Origin: CALOCV01 sp942491955
Lineage (GTDB): Bacteria > Chlamydiota > Chlamydiia > Chlamydiales > CALOCV01
Reading direction: 5' to 3'
DNA length: 64,000 nucleotides
Assembly: GCA_942491955.1 (NCBI GenBank)
Contig: CALOCV010000015.1
Span: 124,001 to 188,000 of the forward strand
Part shown: in pieces, positions 1 to 8,648 of the stretch
Layout: every line of letters begins with the position of its first letter
Numbering within the stretch: the first letter of the stretch is position 1
The notes under the pieces: generated by a model
The model's input: the letters and a program-made list of their open reading frames with translations, nothing else
What the model was told of the DNA's origin: nothing
Databases searched by the model: none
Translations under genes and position numbers: made by a program

Positions 1-2
1 CG

Positions 3-164
3 ACCTACATGATCGGCTATGGTCTCTCAGCAGAAGGGATCGGCATTTTTCATCAACTCGGTTTAGTGACGTTGACGAGCATCTATTTTTGGCTTGGCAT
101 TCCCGTTCTTTGTTTAGCTCTTTTGTGCTATGTGGGGACAATCAAAAAAGGAACCTCTTCATGA
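3..164 (+). CDS. C-terminal end of a membrane transporter (partial)
   Basis: A frame open from the window edge gives 53 codons and a TGA at 162-164. It contains one strongly hydrophobic segment (around the residues FWLGIPVLCLALLCYVG) followed by a short basic tail, as in the last helix of an MFS-type permease. The next gene's ATG at 161 overlaps this stop (ATGA), which supports translational coupling and a real gene. Too little is present to name the family. Confidence 0.5.
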   Translation, partial: TYMIGYGLSAEGIGIFHQLGLVTLTSIYFWLGIPVLCLALLCYVGTIKKGTSS

Positions 165-1231
165 TCCGATATGTTTTATTTTTTTTAGTATTCTCTTCGA
201 TGGTATGGGGTTACCCCGTTGTCAAAAACCCTCCCTATCCCGTGAAAGAGTCGCCTCAACTCCCTTTAGAAGTCTATGACCCAGCATTTGCAGAGATTTT
301 GGGAGTGAAACCCGAATTGATCCACCTCGCCGAAGGATTTGGATTCACCGAAGGGCCGGCTTACGTTACAATGGAGGGGAGTGATGAGGGGTATCTCTTC
401 TTCACCGATCAGATCTATGACAACATCCTCGTCATGCGGTGGCACGGCTTGAATCCATATAATAAGATCACACCGCTCTCTTGGGATACGCCTGTGATCT
501 ATCGCCACCCATCCAATATCGCCGATGGACAAACGATGGATTTGCAGGGGCGTCTTTTAACGGCTGAGACGACGGGGCGCCGCGTTTCCATCACCGACCT
601 CGATGGTGAGGTGAAGACCCTTGTCGGTTTTTATGAAGGCAAACCGCTCAACTCTCCTAATGATCTCGTTGTCAAATCGGATGGAACGGTCTGGTTTACC
701 GATCCGAGTTATGGGTGTCTTCAATTTCCTCAAGAGTGCTACCTGCCTAATAACGTCTATCGCTACGATCCCAAGACCGATGCGTTGACCGTCGTCACAG
801 GCAACTTAAAGATGCCCAACGGGATTGCTTTCTCTGTCGATGAGAAAATTCTCTACATCATCGACAGTGCAGCCATTCAAGCGCCCCATACCTATTACGA
901 AAAGTACCCCCACGCCATCTATGCCTTTGATGTGATTGATGGAAAAAAGCTTGAGAATCAGCGCCTCTTTGCTACCGTCTCACCTGGCTTTCCCGATGGG
1001 ATGCGGCTCGATCACCATGGAAACATCTATGTCGGTGCTCTTGATGGAGTTCAGGTCTTCGATCCCCAAGGGAAAATGATTGGGAAAATCTTGATGCCCA
1101 AAGAGACGGCCAATCTCTCTTTTGGTGGGAAGGAAAACAACATCTTGTTCATTTGCTCATCGAACTCGCTGTGGGCCATCAAACTGAATACAAAAGGGGC
1201 AAAACCCGTTCCAATGATTCGTCAAAAGTGA
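161..1231 (+). CDS. SMP-30/gluconolactonase/LRE family protein, secreted
   Basis: A 356-residue six-bladed propeller lactonase-type protein. The frame is open upstream, but the ATG at 161 overlaps the preceding stop and begins a clear signal peptide (MIRYVLFFLVFSSMVWG). Family motifs are visible in order: FTEGPAYV, GYLFFTDQ, NSPNDLVVKSDGTVWFTDPS, MPNGIAFSVDEKILY and FPDGMRLDHHGNIYVG. Members of this family use a divalent metal to hydrolyse sugar lactones such as gluconolactone. The signal peptide places it outside the inner membrane. A glucose 1-dehydrogenase at 40.9 kb would produce its substrate. The exact lactone is inferred, not shown. Confidence 0.85.
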   Translation: MIRYVLFFLVFSSMVWGYPVVKNPPYPVKESPQLPLEVYDPAFAEILGVKPELIHLAEGFGFTEGPAYVTMEGSDEGYLFFTDQIYDNILVMRWHGLNPYNKITPLSWDTPVIYRHPSNIADGQTMDLQGRLLTAETTGRRVSITDLDGEVKTLVGFYEGKPLNSPNDLVVKSDGTVWFTDPSYGCLQFPQECYLPNNVYRYDPKTDALTVVTGNLKMPNGIAFSVDEKILYIIDSAAIQAPHTYYEKYPHAIYAFDVIDGKKLENQRLFATVSPGFPDGMRLDHHGNIYVGALDGVQVFDPQGKMIGKILMPKETANLSFGGKENNILFICSSNSLWAIKLNTKGAKPVPMIRQK

Positions 1232-1346
1232 GTTTTCTATGCCACATTGAGGGCCGGGAATGAATTCCTCCTACTTGGCTCGATGAACCCAAAAAAGTCT
1301 TGCAAGCGATCGAAGATTTTTGTATACCAAAAGTAATTCAAAAAAG

Positions 1347-1375
1347 GGGCTGTGTTGCCTAAGGCAACACAGCCC
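1347..1375. repeat. Perfect 13-bp inverted repeat with TAA loop
   Basis: GGGCTGTGTTGCC, then TAA, then its exact complement, flanked by A-runs. It lies 15 bases before the next start codon. On the minus strand the stem is followed by CCTTTTTT, so it resembles a minus-strand terminator, but no minus-strand gene lies upstream. Its arms match 14 of the first 15 bases of the terminal repeats of the IS at 32,879-33,992 (GACTGTGTTGCCTAA), so it may be two abutted IS ends. Confidence 0.7.
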
Positions 1376-1390
1376 AAAAAAGGGATAGAT

Positions 1391-1669
1391 ATGTCAGAAA
1401 CGTACCATCAACTGTTGCAAGCCTTTGATAAGGCAATCCAGAAAAAAGCCAAAGGGAAATTTGGCAAGAGTGAAGTAAAAGAGATCTACAAAGTGGCATC
1501 AGAACTCTTTGATGTCGATGTCTTTCTCGACCAGAAACAACTGGAGAAGATTCGCGACAAATGGGTCGAATTGGCAGAAGGGAAATTGGATAAAGCCAGC
1601 GCCATGAAAAAACTTCAAGGAACCAGCCGCGCCGAAGCGATCCAATCCGTTTTGCTCTCTATGCTCTGA
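1391..1669 (+). CDS. Small hypothetical protein, 92 aa
   Basis: I place the start at ATG 1391 (MSETYHQLLQAF), preceded by AAAAAAGGGATAGAT. The longer frame from 1352 would be translated through the hairpin. The product is Lys/Glu-rich and probably all-helical, soluble, with no signal peptide. I do not recognise a family. It stands alone, 160 bases after the lactonase gene. Confidence 0.6.
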   Translation: MSETYHQLLQAFDKAIQKKAKGKFGKSEVKEIYKVASELFDVDVFLDQKQLEKIRDKWVELAEGKLDKASAMKKLQGTSRAEAIQSVLLSML

Positions 1670-1833
1670 TAACGCGAAGAGAGCGAAGTTTCTTACAATC
1701 TCCGTTTATCACCACCACCACTTCACCCCAGGAAACACATTCACAGCGGGAATGGCTCGTATAAAAAAGTAGTGATAAAATGCAAAAATTTTTGTACAAT
1801 AGGTCGTTAATCCTTAAAAAAAGTTGGGTAATT

Positions 1834-2238
1834 ATGGAATCTTCACACTACGTAGCCGTTCTCAAATTGGTCAATTGTTATGTGCCGATAGAGGTCAATG
1901 GTAATCAAAAACAATTTCTAGCTAATACTCAAGAAGATCTTAAAGCCACACAGGTTGCAGCACAAAGTTTTGCTGAGCAATGGCGTATTCCCTACAAATC
2001 AGACCTTTTTTTAGTAACCGAACAAACGCCGATCATCACTATTGTTCCGTATGAGGGTAAATGGTGTCCGGCTAAAGCCCTTTCAGATGGGATACAGGTG
2101 TTAAAAAATTTTGAAGGACAGGAAGAAGGTGGTTTAATTGGATCGAAGGAGTGGGTTACGATGATAGCTCAATCAATTGCCATTGGTTTGCACGCAGATT
2201 TCCTTCCCCAAATAGGTGAGGCTATTCAATTAGGATAA
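1834..2238 (+). CDS. Hypothetical protein, 134 aa
   Basis: The likely start is ATG 1834 (MESSHYVAVLKLV). The frame is open to 1780, but that upstream part overlaps a promoter-like AT-rich stretch (TACAAT near 1795). The protein is mixed alpha/beta in appearance, with no signal peptide and no family I recognise. Its 3' end converges on and overlaps by about 13 bases the orphaned peptidase C-terminus on the other strand (2226-2410). Confidence 0.5.
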   Translation: MESSHYVAVLKLVNCYVPIEVNGNQKQFLANTQEDLKATQVAAQSFAEQWRIPYKSDLFLVTEQTPIITIVPYEGKWCPAKALSDGIQVLKNFEGQEEGGLIGSKEWVTMIAQSIAIGLHADFLPQIGEAIQLG

Positions 2239-2410
2239 ATGGTATAACTATTTGTTAACATCTTAATTCTTCTTGACAGAGGAGGATGGGTCCAATCCCA
2301 TCGATCATCTCCTTCTGAGGTGAATCGAAGAGTTGTCAAAATGGAGGGTGCCTCTCCTTTTTGGCTATTCTTCGCATCTCTACACATTTCTTGAAGAGCG
2401 GTAAGATAAT
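2226..2410 (-). pseudogene. Orphaned C-terminus of the M48-like peptidase
   Basis: Read on the minus strand from 2410, this continues the frame of the peptidase gene at 4940-5650. It begins with the duplicated residues (KGEAPSILTTLRFTS) and runs on through THPPLSRRI to a TGA at 2226-2228. The THPPL..RI signature is typical of the end of M48 peptidases. This is the original 3' end of the gene, separated from its body by the IS1634-type insertion. Confidence 0.8.
2317..2410. repeat. 94-bp direct repeat, left copy (target duplication)
   Basis: Identical to 4944-5037. Each copy abuts one terminal repeat of the IS1634-type element, so the pair is a long target-site duplication made on insertion. 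Confidence 0.85.
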
Positions 2411-2463
2411 CCCGACTTCCGCATTTTAGTCCATTCTCCCAGGGAAGAGGTGAATTTTGGGCA

Positions 2464-3687
2464 CTACACCCTCTGATTTATTAATTCAATCTTTTCATTT
2501 CTAACAAGGCCAAATGTTTGGTAAATCTTTTTTGTTTTTTGATTCGGCTTTGACGGCACACGGTATAACTTTTCTGTTTTGTGATCCTTTAAGATGCTTA
2601 CTTGAGTCCTCCAAAGGAGCCTTCTCATGTCCTGAATCGAAACTTTTTCTTTTTGTAGCTCGATGCGATACTCCGCATGCCTAATGAGAGTGAAGGCTAG
2701 AAAGCAAAGAAGAAGATGAGCTTCTATTCTCTCTGGTTTGAAATGATAAATGGGTCTTACCGATAAATCTGTTTTTTGAATCCTAAACGACTCCTCAATC
2801 ACCCACAATCTTCTGTAATATTGCAGAAGCTCGAGAGCATCTGATTCGCCATCATTTGTGATCAATCCATGCAGTCCGTCCCACTTCTCTTCCTCTGCAA
2901 GTTTCTCATTATCTAATGAGATTTTTCCTTCTCCTTCCGCTTTTAGATACTTCTGGTAGCCTCTGTTTGAAACCAGCTTCTTCATGTTCTTTCCTGAACC
3001 TATTTTCTTTTGAATCTTATCCAAAACCCTTTCTCGATCAAGCTTGTCTTTTTTCGCTCTCCTATCACTATGGGTTACAACTAAACGTCTTTGGTTCGGT
3101 AAGATATGCTGCTGGAGTTTGTAGTTATCCTTATCAAAATAAATATTTACTCCATCACCCTTAAGAATCTCTTCCCTAACCTCCTTAGGAAGTTTTTTCA
3201 GCTTCGCGGCGATTACATATTTTATGTTTGCTTTCTCTAACTCCTGTAAATTTTTCTCACTCATCATGGCTCTGTCTGCAATGATCGTCACATCTCCTAT
3301 CGGAAGATTTTTTTTCCAGTTCTCTAGACATTTTAGTAGTGTAGAAACCTCAGCAGTATTTCCAGGAAATGCTTGGTACCCTATTGGAAGGCCATCTTGA
3401 GTCGTAGCTAACGCCATAACAACTTGAACTGAGTGAAATTTTTGATCTTTCGAATAACCAAATTTACGAAGCTCATCTTCTTCTGTGCTTTCAAAGTAAA
3501 GCGTTGTGACATCAAAAAATGTCATGTTGATTTTTTCGAAGCAAAGAGATTGAGTAGACTGAAAAATTCTTTTTTTGGAACTCATCTTGCTTTTCGATAA
3601 GTGAATCCATCATGCGATATATGCGATCAAGATGGATATCGACACCAAAATCGGCAGTTAAAATTTCTTGGGTTGCTCTTTTGCTCG
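2464..3687 (-). pseudogene. IS1634-type transposase, C-terminal two thirds (frameshifted)
   Basis: From 3687 the minus strand reads SSKRATQEILTADFGVDI, then shifts frame at the 7-T run 3570-3576 into FDVTTLYFESTEEDELRKFG. That block carries the first DDE aspartate of this family. The frame then runs to a stop at 2464 through RLWVIEESFRI, the conserved region around the catalytic Glu. Removing one base from the run joins the frames. The N-terminal part lies at 4390-4819 beyond the inserted element. The transposase is inactive as written. Confidence 0.8.
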
Positions 3688-3859
3688 ACGGAGCGAGCTT
3701 CATACATTTAAAATAATTCCTAAAAGATGGGTTGTGGAACGTTCTTTCGCCTGGTTAGAGAAGTGCCGTAGGTTATGGAAAAATTGCGAAAGAAAGCTAA
3801 ATACCAGTCTACATATGGTTATAGTTGCTTTTGCTGTTTTGGTTGTGAAAAGATTATAA
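3688..3859 (+). pseudogene. IS5-type transposase, C-terminal fragment
   Basis: From the R of RSELHTFK onward, this is the same sequence as the end of the transposase at 37,568-38,083. It includes WVVERSFAWLEKCRRLWKNC, which contains the DDE family's catalytic Glu (VERSF). It stops at TAA 3857-3859. The upstream part is replaced by IS1634 sequence, so it cannot be a functional gene. Confidence 0.85.
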
Positions 3860-3907
3860 ACTACCACAGAGTCCACAGAGAACACAGAGAGGTTTTTTAT
3901 TAATTAT

Positions 3908-4306
3908 TTGGTTTCTGAAGTATCTGAAGGACAGGAAACTGATCCTTTAACAGGTGCGATCATAGGGGCTGCTGTCGATGTACATCGTGCCCTGGGGCCA
4001 GGACTGATTGAATCAGCCTATGAAGCTTGTCTTATTTATGAATTAAGGCTAAGGAAGTTGAAAGTTGAAGCACAACAACCTCTACCCATCTTTTATAAAG
4101 ATGTCATGTTGGATTGTGGCTATCGTCTTGATATGGTTGTAGAGGATCAAGTAATCATAGAAATTAAATCGGTGAACGGAATAGCGCCAATACATGAAGC
4201 ACAACTATTGTCATATTTACGGCTCTATGGAGCCTGCACTCGAGGATTACTTATTAATTTTAATGTAAAACGACTAGTAGAAGGCATTCGCAGAATGAAG
4301 ATATAA
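3908..4306 (+). CDS. GxxExxY protein (PD-(D/E)xK-like, PF13366 type)
   Basis: A 132-residue protein with the name motif GLIESAY (residues about 32-38) and a nuclease-like core with YRLDMVV and IIEIKSV. The start is a TTG at 3908. A near-identical copy, with Leu for Ile in the motif, lies at 37,121-37,519. The gene is bounded by inverted repeats of CTACCACAGAG..CACAGAGAGG type (about 3861-3893 and 4309-4335). GxxExxY proteins are widespread and mobile, and their cellular role is not known. A nuclease role is suggested only by the fold. Confidence 0.85.
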   Translation: MVSEVSEGQETDPLTGAIIGAAVDVHRALGPGLIESAYEACLIYELRLRKLKVEAQQPLPIFYKDVMLDCGYRLDMVVEDQVIIEIKSVNGIAPIHEAQLLSYLRLYGACTRGLLINFNVKRLVEGIRRMKI

Positions 4307-4389
4307 AACCCTCTCTGTGTCCTCCTCTGTGGTAGTTTTTTATTATTATCGATTGAAATTTATTTATTAAAAAAATTCTGAACAGGCTC

Positions 4390-4819
4390 TAAGGACTTCA
4401 CTTTTCTTTTTCGTAAGTATATTATTGAAACCTAGAGAGTTAAAAAGATACCCAAAAACATCATGAAATCCCTCAACTATTCTTTTTTGCTCTAAAAGAT
4501 CATTGAGATCTACAACAAGTGACTCTGAGACCTCTTTAGGTTCTTCAATTTTTTCAGCAGTAACATCAAGACAAAGCTCATCAGGTTTCTTGCCGTTTAA
4601 GTTTTCCGTTGAAAAGAGAAACGGACCTTTTCTTTCTTCTTCTATTTGAGCTATTAGTGTTTTTGCAAGCCTCTTTAACTCTTCAAGCTCATTTTCACTT
4701 TGTGAAACACCAACATGTCTAACTATAACTTGCTTGACTTTAGAACCTTGGCGAATGCTTTCGCAGATTTGAACTTTATTTTTATGCGGATGGGCTGTGG
4801 ATTTTACTCGAATAAACAT
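4390..4819 (-). pseudogene. IS1634-type transposase, N-terminal fragment
   Basis: Starts at ATG 4819 (MFIRVKSTAHPHKNKVQICE), a typical IS1634-family N-terminus with a helical EELKRLAKTLIAQIEEE segment. It reads to KKKSEVL, where the IS5-type terminal repeat begins. The last six residues of the open frame come from the inserted element. The remainder is at 2464-3687. Confidence 0.85.
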
Positions 4820-4939
4820 ACGACGATACTAGCTTGCTTGCCATATATAGTCAACACCTATTTTATTTAGGGCACTACATTTTAAAAGGCAGGGCTACTT
4901 TAGGGAAATCGAGTTCAAGGGTAACCTAAAATGCTGAAG

Positions 4940-5650
4940 TCAGGAGGTGAATCGAAGAGTTGTCAAAATGGAGGGTGCCTCTCCTTTTTGGCTATTCTTC
5001 GCATCTCTACACATTTCTTGAAGAGCGGTAAGATAATAAATACCGCCCTTTCGGATATCTTCAGAAAGCGCGGCAGCATAAAGATCGGCGCGTTGTTCGA
5101 TCGTTTGATCGGACAGGCTGGTGGCAATGATGCGGCAAATTTTTGCGGCGGTGCATCCCATAAGATGGACTGCTAGCCACGAAGAAAAGACTTGGCTTGC
5201 CAAAGCAACTGTGACTCCATACCCACACAGTCTCGCTAAAGCGGCTGCTTTTTCTTGTTGGATCATTCCCACACACCAATCATCGAAAGCTAAATGACCA
5301 CATTCATGAGCAATTGCGAACTGATGGGAGGAGGTGAATTCCTCTGTAATTTGCTTGACATAGCGCAAAGGGATGTAGATGATGGGACGGTTTCCATAAA
5401 CAAGAGAGCCCCTTGTACTAGGTAGACTGCTTTCTTCACTTGCTCGAATGGCGATGTTAGTGGAATCGAGTCGGCAAACATCTCGAATAAACGATCGAAT
5501 GGTTTCCTCAACAGAAGGAGGTACCGACTCTCCTTCTTGTAGAGCTTGTTCATGGCTTGCAATGTTGGTTCGGCAAGCTCGTTTTTTTATGTTTTCAAAA
5601 CAGGTAAAAGTCCAGAAAGAGGAGAGAGGTTCCGTCAAAATCGAAAACAT
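4940..5650 (-). CDS. M48-like zinc metallopeptidase, C-terminus truncated by IS insertion
   Basis: A 236-residue product with the zinc motif HECGH (in FAIAHECGHLAFDDW, about residue 114) and the downstream EQRADLYAAAL, as in M48/gluzincin-type peptidases. A hydrophobic stretch (VTVALASQVFSSWLAVHLMG) lies between them. The stop TGA is created by the IS terminal repeat (TCC TGA). The original last 30 or so residues, including THPPLSRRI, are now at 2226-2410. Catalytic residues remain, so some activity is possible. The start at ATG 5650 has an AGG seven bases upstream; an alternative start a little downstream cannot be excluded. Confidence 0.75.
   Translation of the reverse strand: MFSILTEPLSSFWTFTCFENIKKRACRTNIASHEQALQEGESVPPSVEETIRSFIRDVCRLDSTNIAIRASEESSLPSTRGSLVYGNRPIIYIPLRYVKQITEEFTSSHQFAIAHECGHLAFDDWCVGMIQQEKAAALARLCGYGVTVALASQVFSSWLAVHLMGCTAAKICRIIATSLSDQTIEQRADLYAAALSEDIRKGGIYYLTALQEMCRDAKNSQKGEAPSILTTLRFTS
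4944..5037. repeat. 94-bp direct repeat, right copy (target duplication)
   Basis: Identical to 2317-2410. It encodes the last intact residues of the truncated peptidase. It abuts the right terminal repeat of the IS1634-type element at 4943. Confidence 0.85.
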
Positions 5651-5679
5651 GCATTACCTGTAGTTGCGACCGTTGAAAC

Positions 5680-7119
5680 TTATTCTGCCACCCACTCTTG
5701 TTGGGGAATTAGCTTAGAAAACCAATAAATCGCAGCAAGGCTGGCAAAAAATCCAGGGATAAGGGGAGGGACATCGTAGCCGGAAAGGAAGGGATTGAGC
5801 ATAGGCCAAAGAAGAACAGTCACACCACCCGTGACAATACCAGCAACAGCCCCTTGCTTTGTCGCTTTCTCATAGTAAAGACTCATGATGACAAGAGGGC
5901 CGAAAGAGGCGCCCAAACCCGACCATGAGTAGAGAACCGTATCGAGAATGGTCGCGCTTTTGTTCAGCGCAAGAAACATGGCAACAATGGCCACGCCAAT
6001 CACAGCAATGCGAGAGATCTTTAATAATTCTTTAGAAGAAGCTCCTGTGCGGAACCATCGTTTATACAAATCCTCGCTGATGACCGATGCAACAACGAGA
6101 ATCTGCGAGTCCATGGTCGACATGTTCGCAGCCAAAATGCCACAAAGAATAAACCCGGCAATAAAAGGGTGAAAAAGCCCTTTTACCATCTCGACGAAAA
6201 CAAGTTCAGGATTTTCCAATCCTCCAGGGAAAAAGGCTATTCCGATAATCCCTACTCCAATTGCAGCAAGCAAAGCGAGGATTTGCCAACTCATTCCTAC
6301 CCATTTCGATTTGTACATCTCCTTAGGGTCGCGAAGGCCCATAAACTTGGTCAATATGTGCGGCATTCCAAAATATCCAAGCCCCCAACCTAAAGCAAGA
6401 GCAACAAGAGCATAGAGCGAATTTCCATAAATAATGGAGAAAGGGGAAATGGAAATCCCCTTCTGTTCAGCAATCCAGGAGATTGTTGACCATCCTCCAT
6501 CGATTTTTGTGTAGGCAAGAAAGGGGACAAAAACGATGACTGCTAAGAGAAAAACGCCCTGGAAAAGGTCTGTCCAAGCAACCGTCACATATCCACCGTA
6601 TAGGGTGTAGATTACGGCTACAACTAAAGCGACTCCTACACCAATGAGATAGTGGAGCTGAAACACCGATTCAAACACCATTCCCATAGCAATAAGGCCA
6701 GCAGAGAGATAATGGGTAAGGAAAATGATCAACATCACGGCACTCAACAGACGGATCAAACCCGATTGGTCATCAAATCGTTTTTCAAAAAAAGATGATA
6801 GAGTATAACACTGGTACTTTTCGGTCATAGTGCGCAGTTTGGGAGCGACAAATTGCCAATTCAAAAACATCCCTCCCAAGAGTCCAATCGCAATCCCTGA
6901 ACGAGAGAGACCAAAGACAAAAATGGTCATGGGGAAGGCCATGAATAACCATGCGCTCATGTCACTGGCATGTGCCGATAAAGCCACCAACCAATAATTT
7001 AGGGAGCGGTTGCCCATGATGAACTCTGTCGACGAAGTCTGCTTTCTATGAAAATAGAGCCCAAAGAGCAAGAGAAGGAGGAAATAGCAAAAAAACGCGG
7101 CGAGACCAGCCCAATTCAT
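5680..7119 (-). CDS. putP: Sodium/solute symporter, PutP (sodium:proline) type
   Basis: A 479-residue inner-membrane protein of the SSS family with about 13 hydrophobic helices. Characteristic stretches include SAHASDMSAWLFMAFP, YGGYVTVAWTDLFQG, GLGYFGMPHILTKFMGLRD and ILAANMSTMDSQILV; these are PutP-like signatures around the sodium and substrate sites. Length is close to that of E. coli PutP (about 500). It would import proline or a similar amino acid with sodium. It is followed 30 bases later by the truncated peptidase gene on the same strand. Substrate is inferred from similarity. Confidence 0.85.
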   Translation of the reverse strand: MNWAGLAAFFCYFLLLLLFGLYFHRKQTSSTEFIMGNRSLNYWLVALSAHASDMSAWLFMAFPMTIFVFGLSRSGIAIGLLGGMFLNWQFVAPKLRTMTEKYQCYTLSSFFEKRFDDQSGLIRLLSAVMLIIFLTHYLSAGLIAMGMVFESVFQLHYLIGVGVALVVAVIYTLYGGYVTVAWTDLFQGVFLLAVIVFVPFLAYTKIDGGWSTISWIAEQKGISISPFSIIYGNSLYALVALALGWGLGYFGMPHILTKFMGLRDPKEMYKSKWVGMSWQILALLAAIGVGIIGIAFFPGGLENPELVFVEMVKGLFHPFIAGFILCGILAANMSTMDSQILVVASVISEDLYKRWFRTGASSKELLKISRIAVIGVAIVAMFLALNKSATILDTVLYSWSGLGASFGPLVIMSLYYEKATKQGAVAGIVTGGVTVLLWPMLNPFLSGYDVPPLIPGFFASLAAIYWFSKLIPQQEWVAE

Positions 7120-7175
7120 AACAGATCCTTGAAACTTGGACGAGTATGAGCGATCACTACAGAGAAGTCAAGTTT

Positions 7176-8648
7176 TCATTCCATCGTCTGGAAACAGAGG
7201 ATGACCAAATCCTCCGAAGAGGGATTCTTTTTTGTAAGAAAATGTAACTCGTTGCGCAACATCGTTGTTACCAGACTCAATCCCTCACTTGCAAAATGAC
7301 GCAACACTTTTCCAATCCATTTCTCCATACTTTGTCGGTGGGGAAAGAGTTGTATCAGCGGTGTATTAACAATAAAAAACATGTCTCCCTGTTCATAAGA
7401 ATGCGTGCCTCCATCAAAAGTAAAGAGATTTTGTTGGTTCATCGACCAATGCAACAAGGGAGAAAAATGTTCGTTAGAACAGGAAACGGTGTGTTGGGAA
7501 AACAGGAACGAGACCTGCACATGAGGGAGAGAGAGATTCGATGTTTTCTCTTCAAGTAAAGAATAAAGGGCAGGAAAACCGGGTTCCTTTGCTTCAATAC
7601 AAATAAAAGAACTCTCTTCAGCAGAGCGTTGTTCCGCACGAAACAAAAGATTGCGGCTGGCAACACCCGTTGAAGACTTGACGATTTCTATTGAAAAATA
7701 TTCTTTTGGTAACCTTTCTAAGGCCCGTTGAAGCATGTAGTGTTGGAGTAAAAGAGAACATTCGTATTCTCCATAGAGTCTCTCTCTCGCTAAAGAACTC
7801 TCTTGCAAACGGGACATGGTCTCTTCCAAGCACTCACTTAATGTATTCAATGTGTTCGACAATTCATCAACCTCTTTTGGGCCTTCAACAGAAATCCGTT
7901 CTCCATACTCACCGGCTGCAATGGTTAGCGCCGCCGCATTCAACTTCCTTACGGGACGACTGATTTGATTCGCTACATAGACAACGGCCACAATCAGAAT
8001 GAAGATGGTTAAGCCGCCTCCAAAGACGATGATTAAAAGGGCTTTCTCTTGCTGTTTTTCAATAAAACCCAAGCTAGCATCGATACCAAGAAGACCCACA
8101 ACATCACCCTCTCGATCGAAGATAGGAGCAAAGGCCGACATCATGGATTTTTGCGAGGTCTCCGCCTGATAAGGATCCGTAACAAAGGGTTCTTTTGTAT
8201 AGACGATCTTCTCCTCTCCGAAAGGATGCGTTGCAGGGAGGTTCCTTTTTTTGCTCGTTGGCGACGGGGTATCCATAAGAAGAAGGCGTTGCTTCAAAGG
8301 AGAGGTGTTTTTCTTTTTATCTTGTAAGAGGGGACTTTCTACCGATTCGAAAGAAAAGAGATAGATTTTATTGGCGGGAATTTGTCGTTGGATGCGGGAG
8401 AATATCTGTAAAAGATTCTGAAAGAGAGGCGAATCGCGCTTTCGCGGGTCTTCTCTGTGCTGAATCAACCATTGGATCGTTTCTCCCTCTATCGGCTGTG
8501 CCGCGGTAACCACAACCGAACGAAGATGCGATTGAAAGGCTTCTAAAATTTCTTGCGACCATTTGCTGTAAAAAAAAGAGGAGAGAAGAACCATGAACAA
8601 GATCAAAGGAGGGAGGAGGCTAATCAACAACTGACGGCGTATGCTCAT
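7176..8648 (-). CDS. RsbU-like membrane sensor with HAMP domain and degenerate PP2C domain
   Basis: I start it at ATG 8648 (MSIRRQLLISLLPP), which overlaps the stop of the preceding gene (ATGA) and has GAGAGG upstream; a GTG at 8717 also opens the frame. Order: N-terminal helix (about 8-28), a roughly 200-residue exposed sensor domain ending in FAPIFDREGDVVGLLGID, a second helix (FGGGLTIFILIVAVVYVA), a HAMP linker (ISRPVRKLNAAALTIAAGEY) and a C-terminal SpoIIE/PP2C-like domain. Where active phosphatases have a metal-binding D in the xxGD.SGKG.PAALLM segment, this one has ICIEAKEPGFPALYSLL. It may therefore be a binding pseudo-phosphatase in a partner-switching pathway. Confidence 0.7.
   Translation of the reverse strand: MSIRRQLLISLLPPLILFMVLLSSFFYSKWSQEILEAFQSHLRSVVVTAAQPIEGETIQWLIQHREDPRKRDSPLFQNLLQIFSRIQRQIPANKIYLFSFESVESPLLQDKKKNTSPLKQRLLLMDTPSPTSKKRNLPATHPFGEEKIVYTKEPFVTDPYQAETSQKSMMSAFAPIFDREGDVVGLLGIDASLGFIEKQQEKALLIIVFGGGLTIFILIVAVVYVANQISRPVRKLNAAALTIAAGEYGERISVEGPKEVDELSNTLNTLSECLEETMSRLQESSLARERLYGEYECSLLLQHYMLQRALERLPKEYFSIEIVKSSTGVASRNLLFRAEQRSAEESSFICIEAKEPGFPALYSLLEEKTSNLSLPHVQVSFLFSQHTVSCSNEHFSPLLHWSMNQQNLFTFDGGTHSYEQGDMFFIVNTPLIQLFPHRQSMEKWIGKVLRHFASEGLSLVTTMLRNELHFLTKKNPSSEDLVILCFQTME

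Larger units (their letters stand above)
3688..4389 (+). mobile_element. 5'-truncated IS5/IS427-type element carrying a GxxExxY gene
   Basis: Nearly identical in reverse orientation to 37,032-37,733 of the intact copy. It has the terminal repeat GAACAGGCTC at 4380-4389, followed by the target triplet TAA. It lacks the transposase N-terminus and the other terminal repeat; the break lies at about 3688 directly against IS1634 transposase sequence. The last 57 transposase residues (RSELHTFKIIPKRWVVERSF onward) are at 3688-3859. Confidence 0.85.
2411..4943 (-). mobile_element. IS1634-family insertion sequence, itself interrupted
   Basis: Ends are defined by 18-bp terminal inverted repeats matching at 16 positions (2412-2429 CCGACTTCCGCATTTTAG; 4926-4943 complement). 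These abut the 94-bp duplication directly. The element encodes one transposase on the minus strand, split by a 702-bp IS5-type fragment at 3688-4389. IS1634 of Mycoplasma is known for unusually long and variable target duplications, which fits what is seen here. Confidence 0.85.

Noticed and set aside
3570..3590. Programmed frameshift in the IS1634 transposase
   Set aside because: The needed shift is +1 at a 7-A run, not the common -1 type, and this family normally has a single frame; a one-base indel is more likely.
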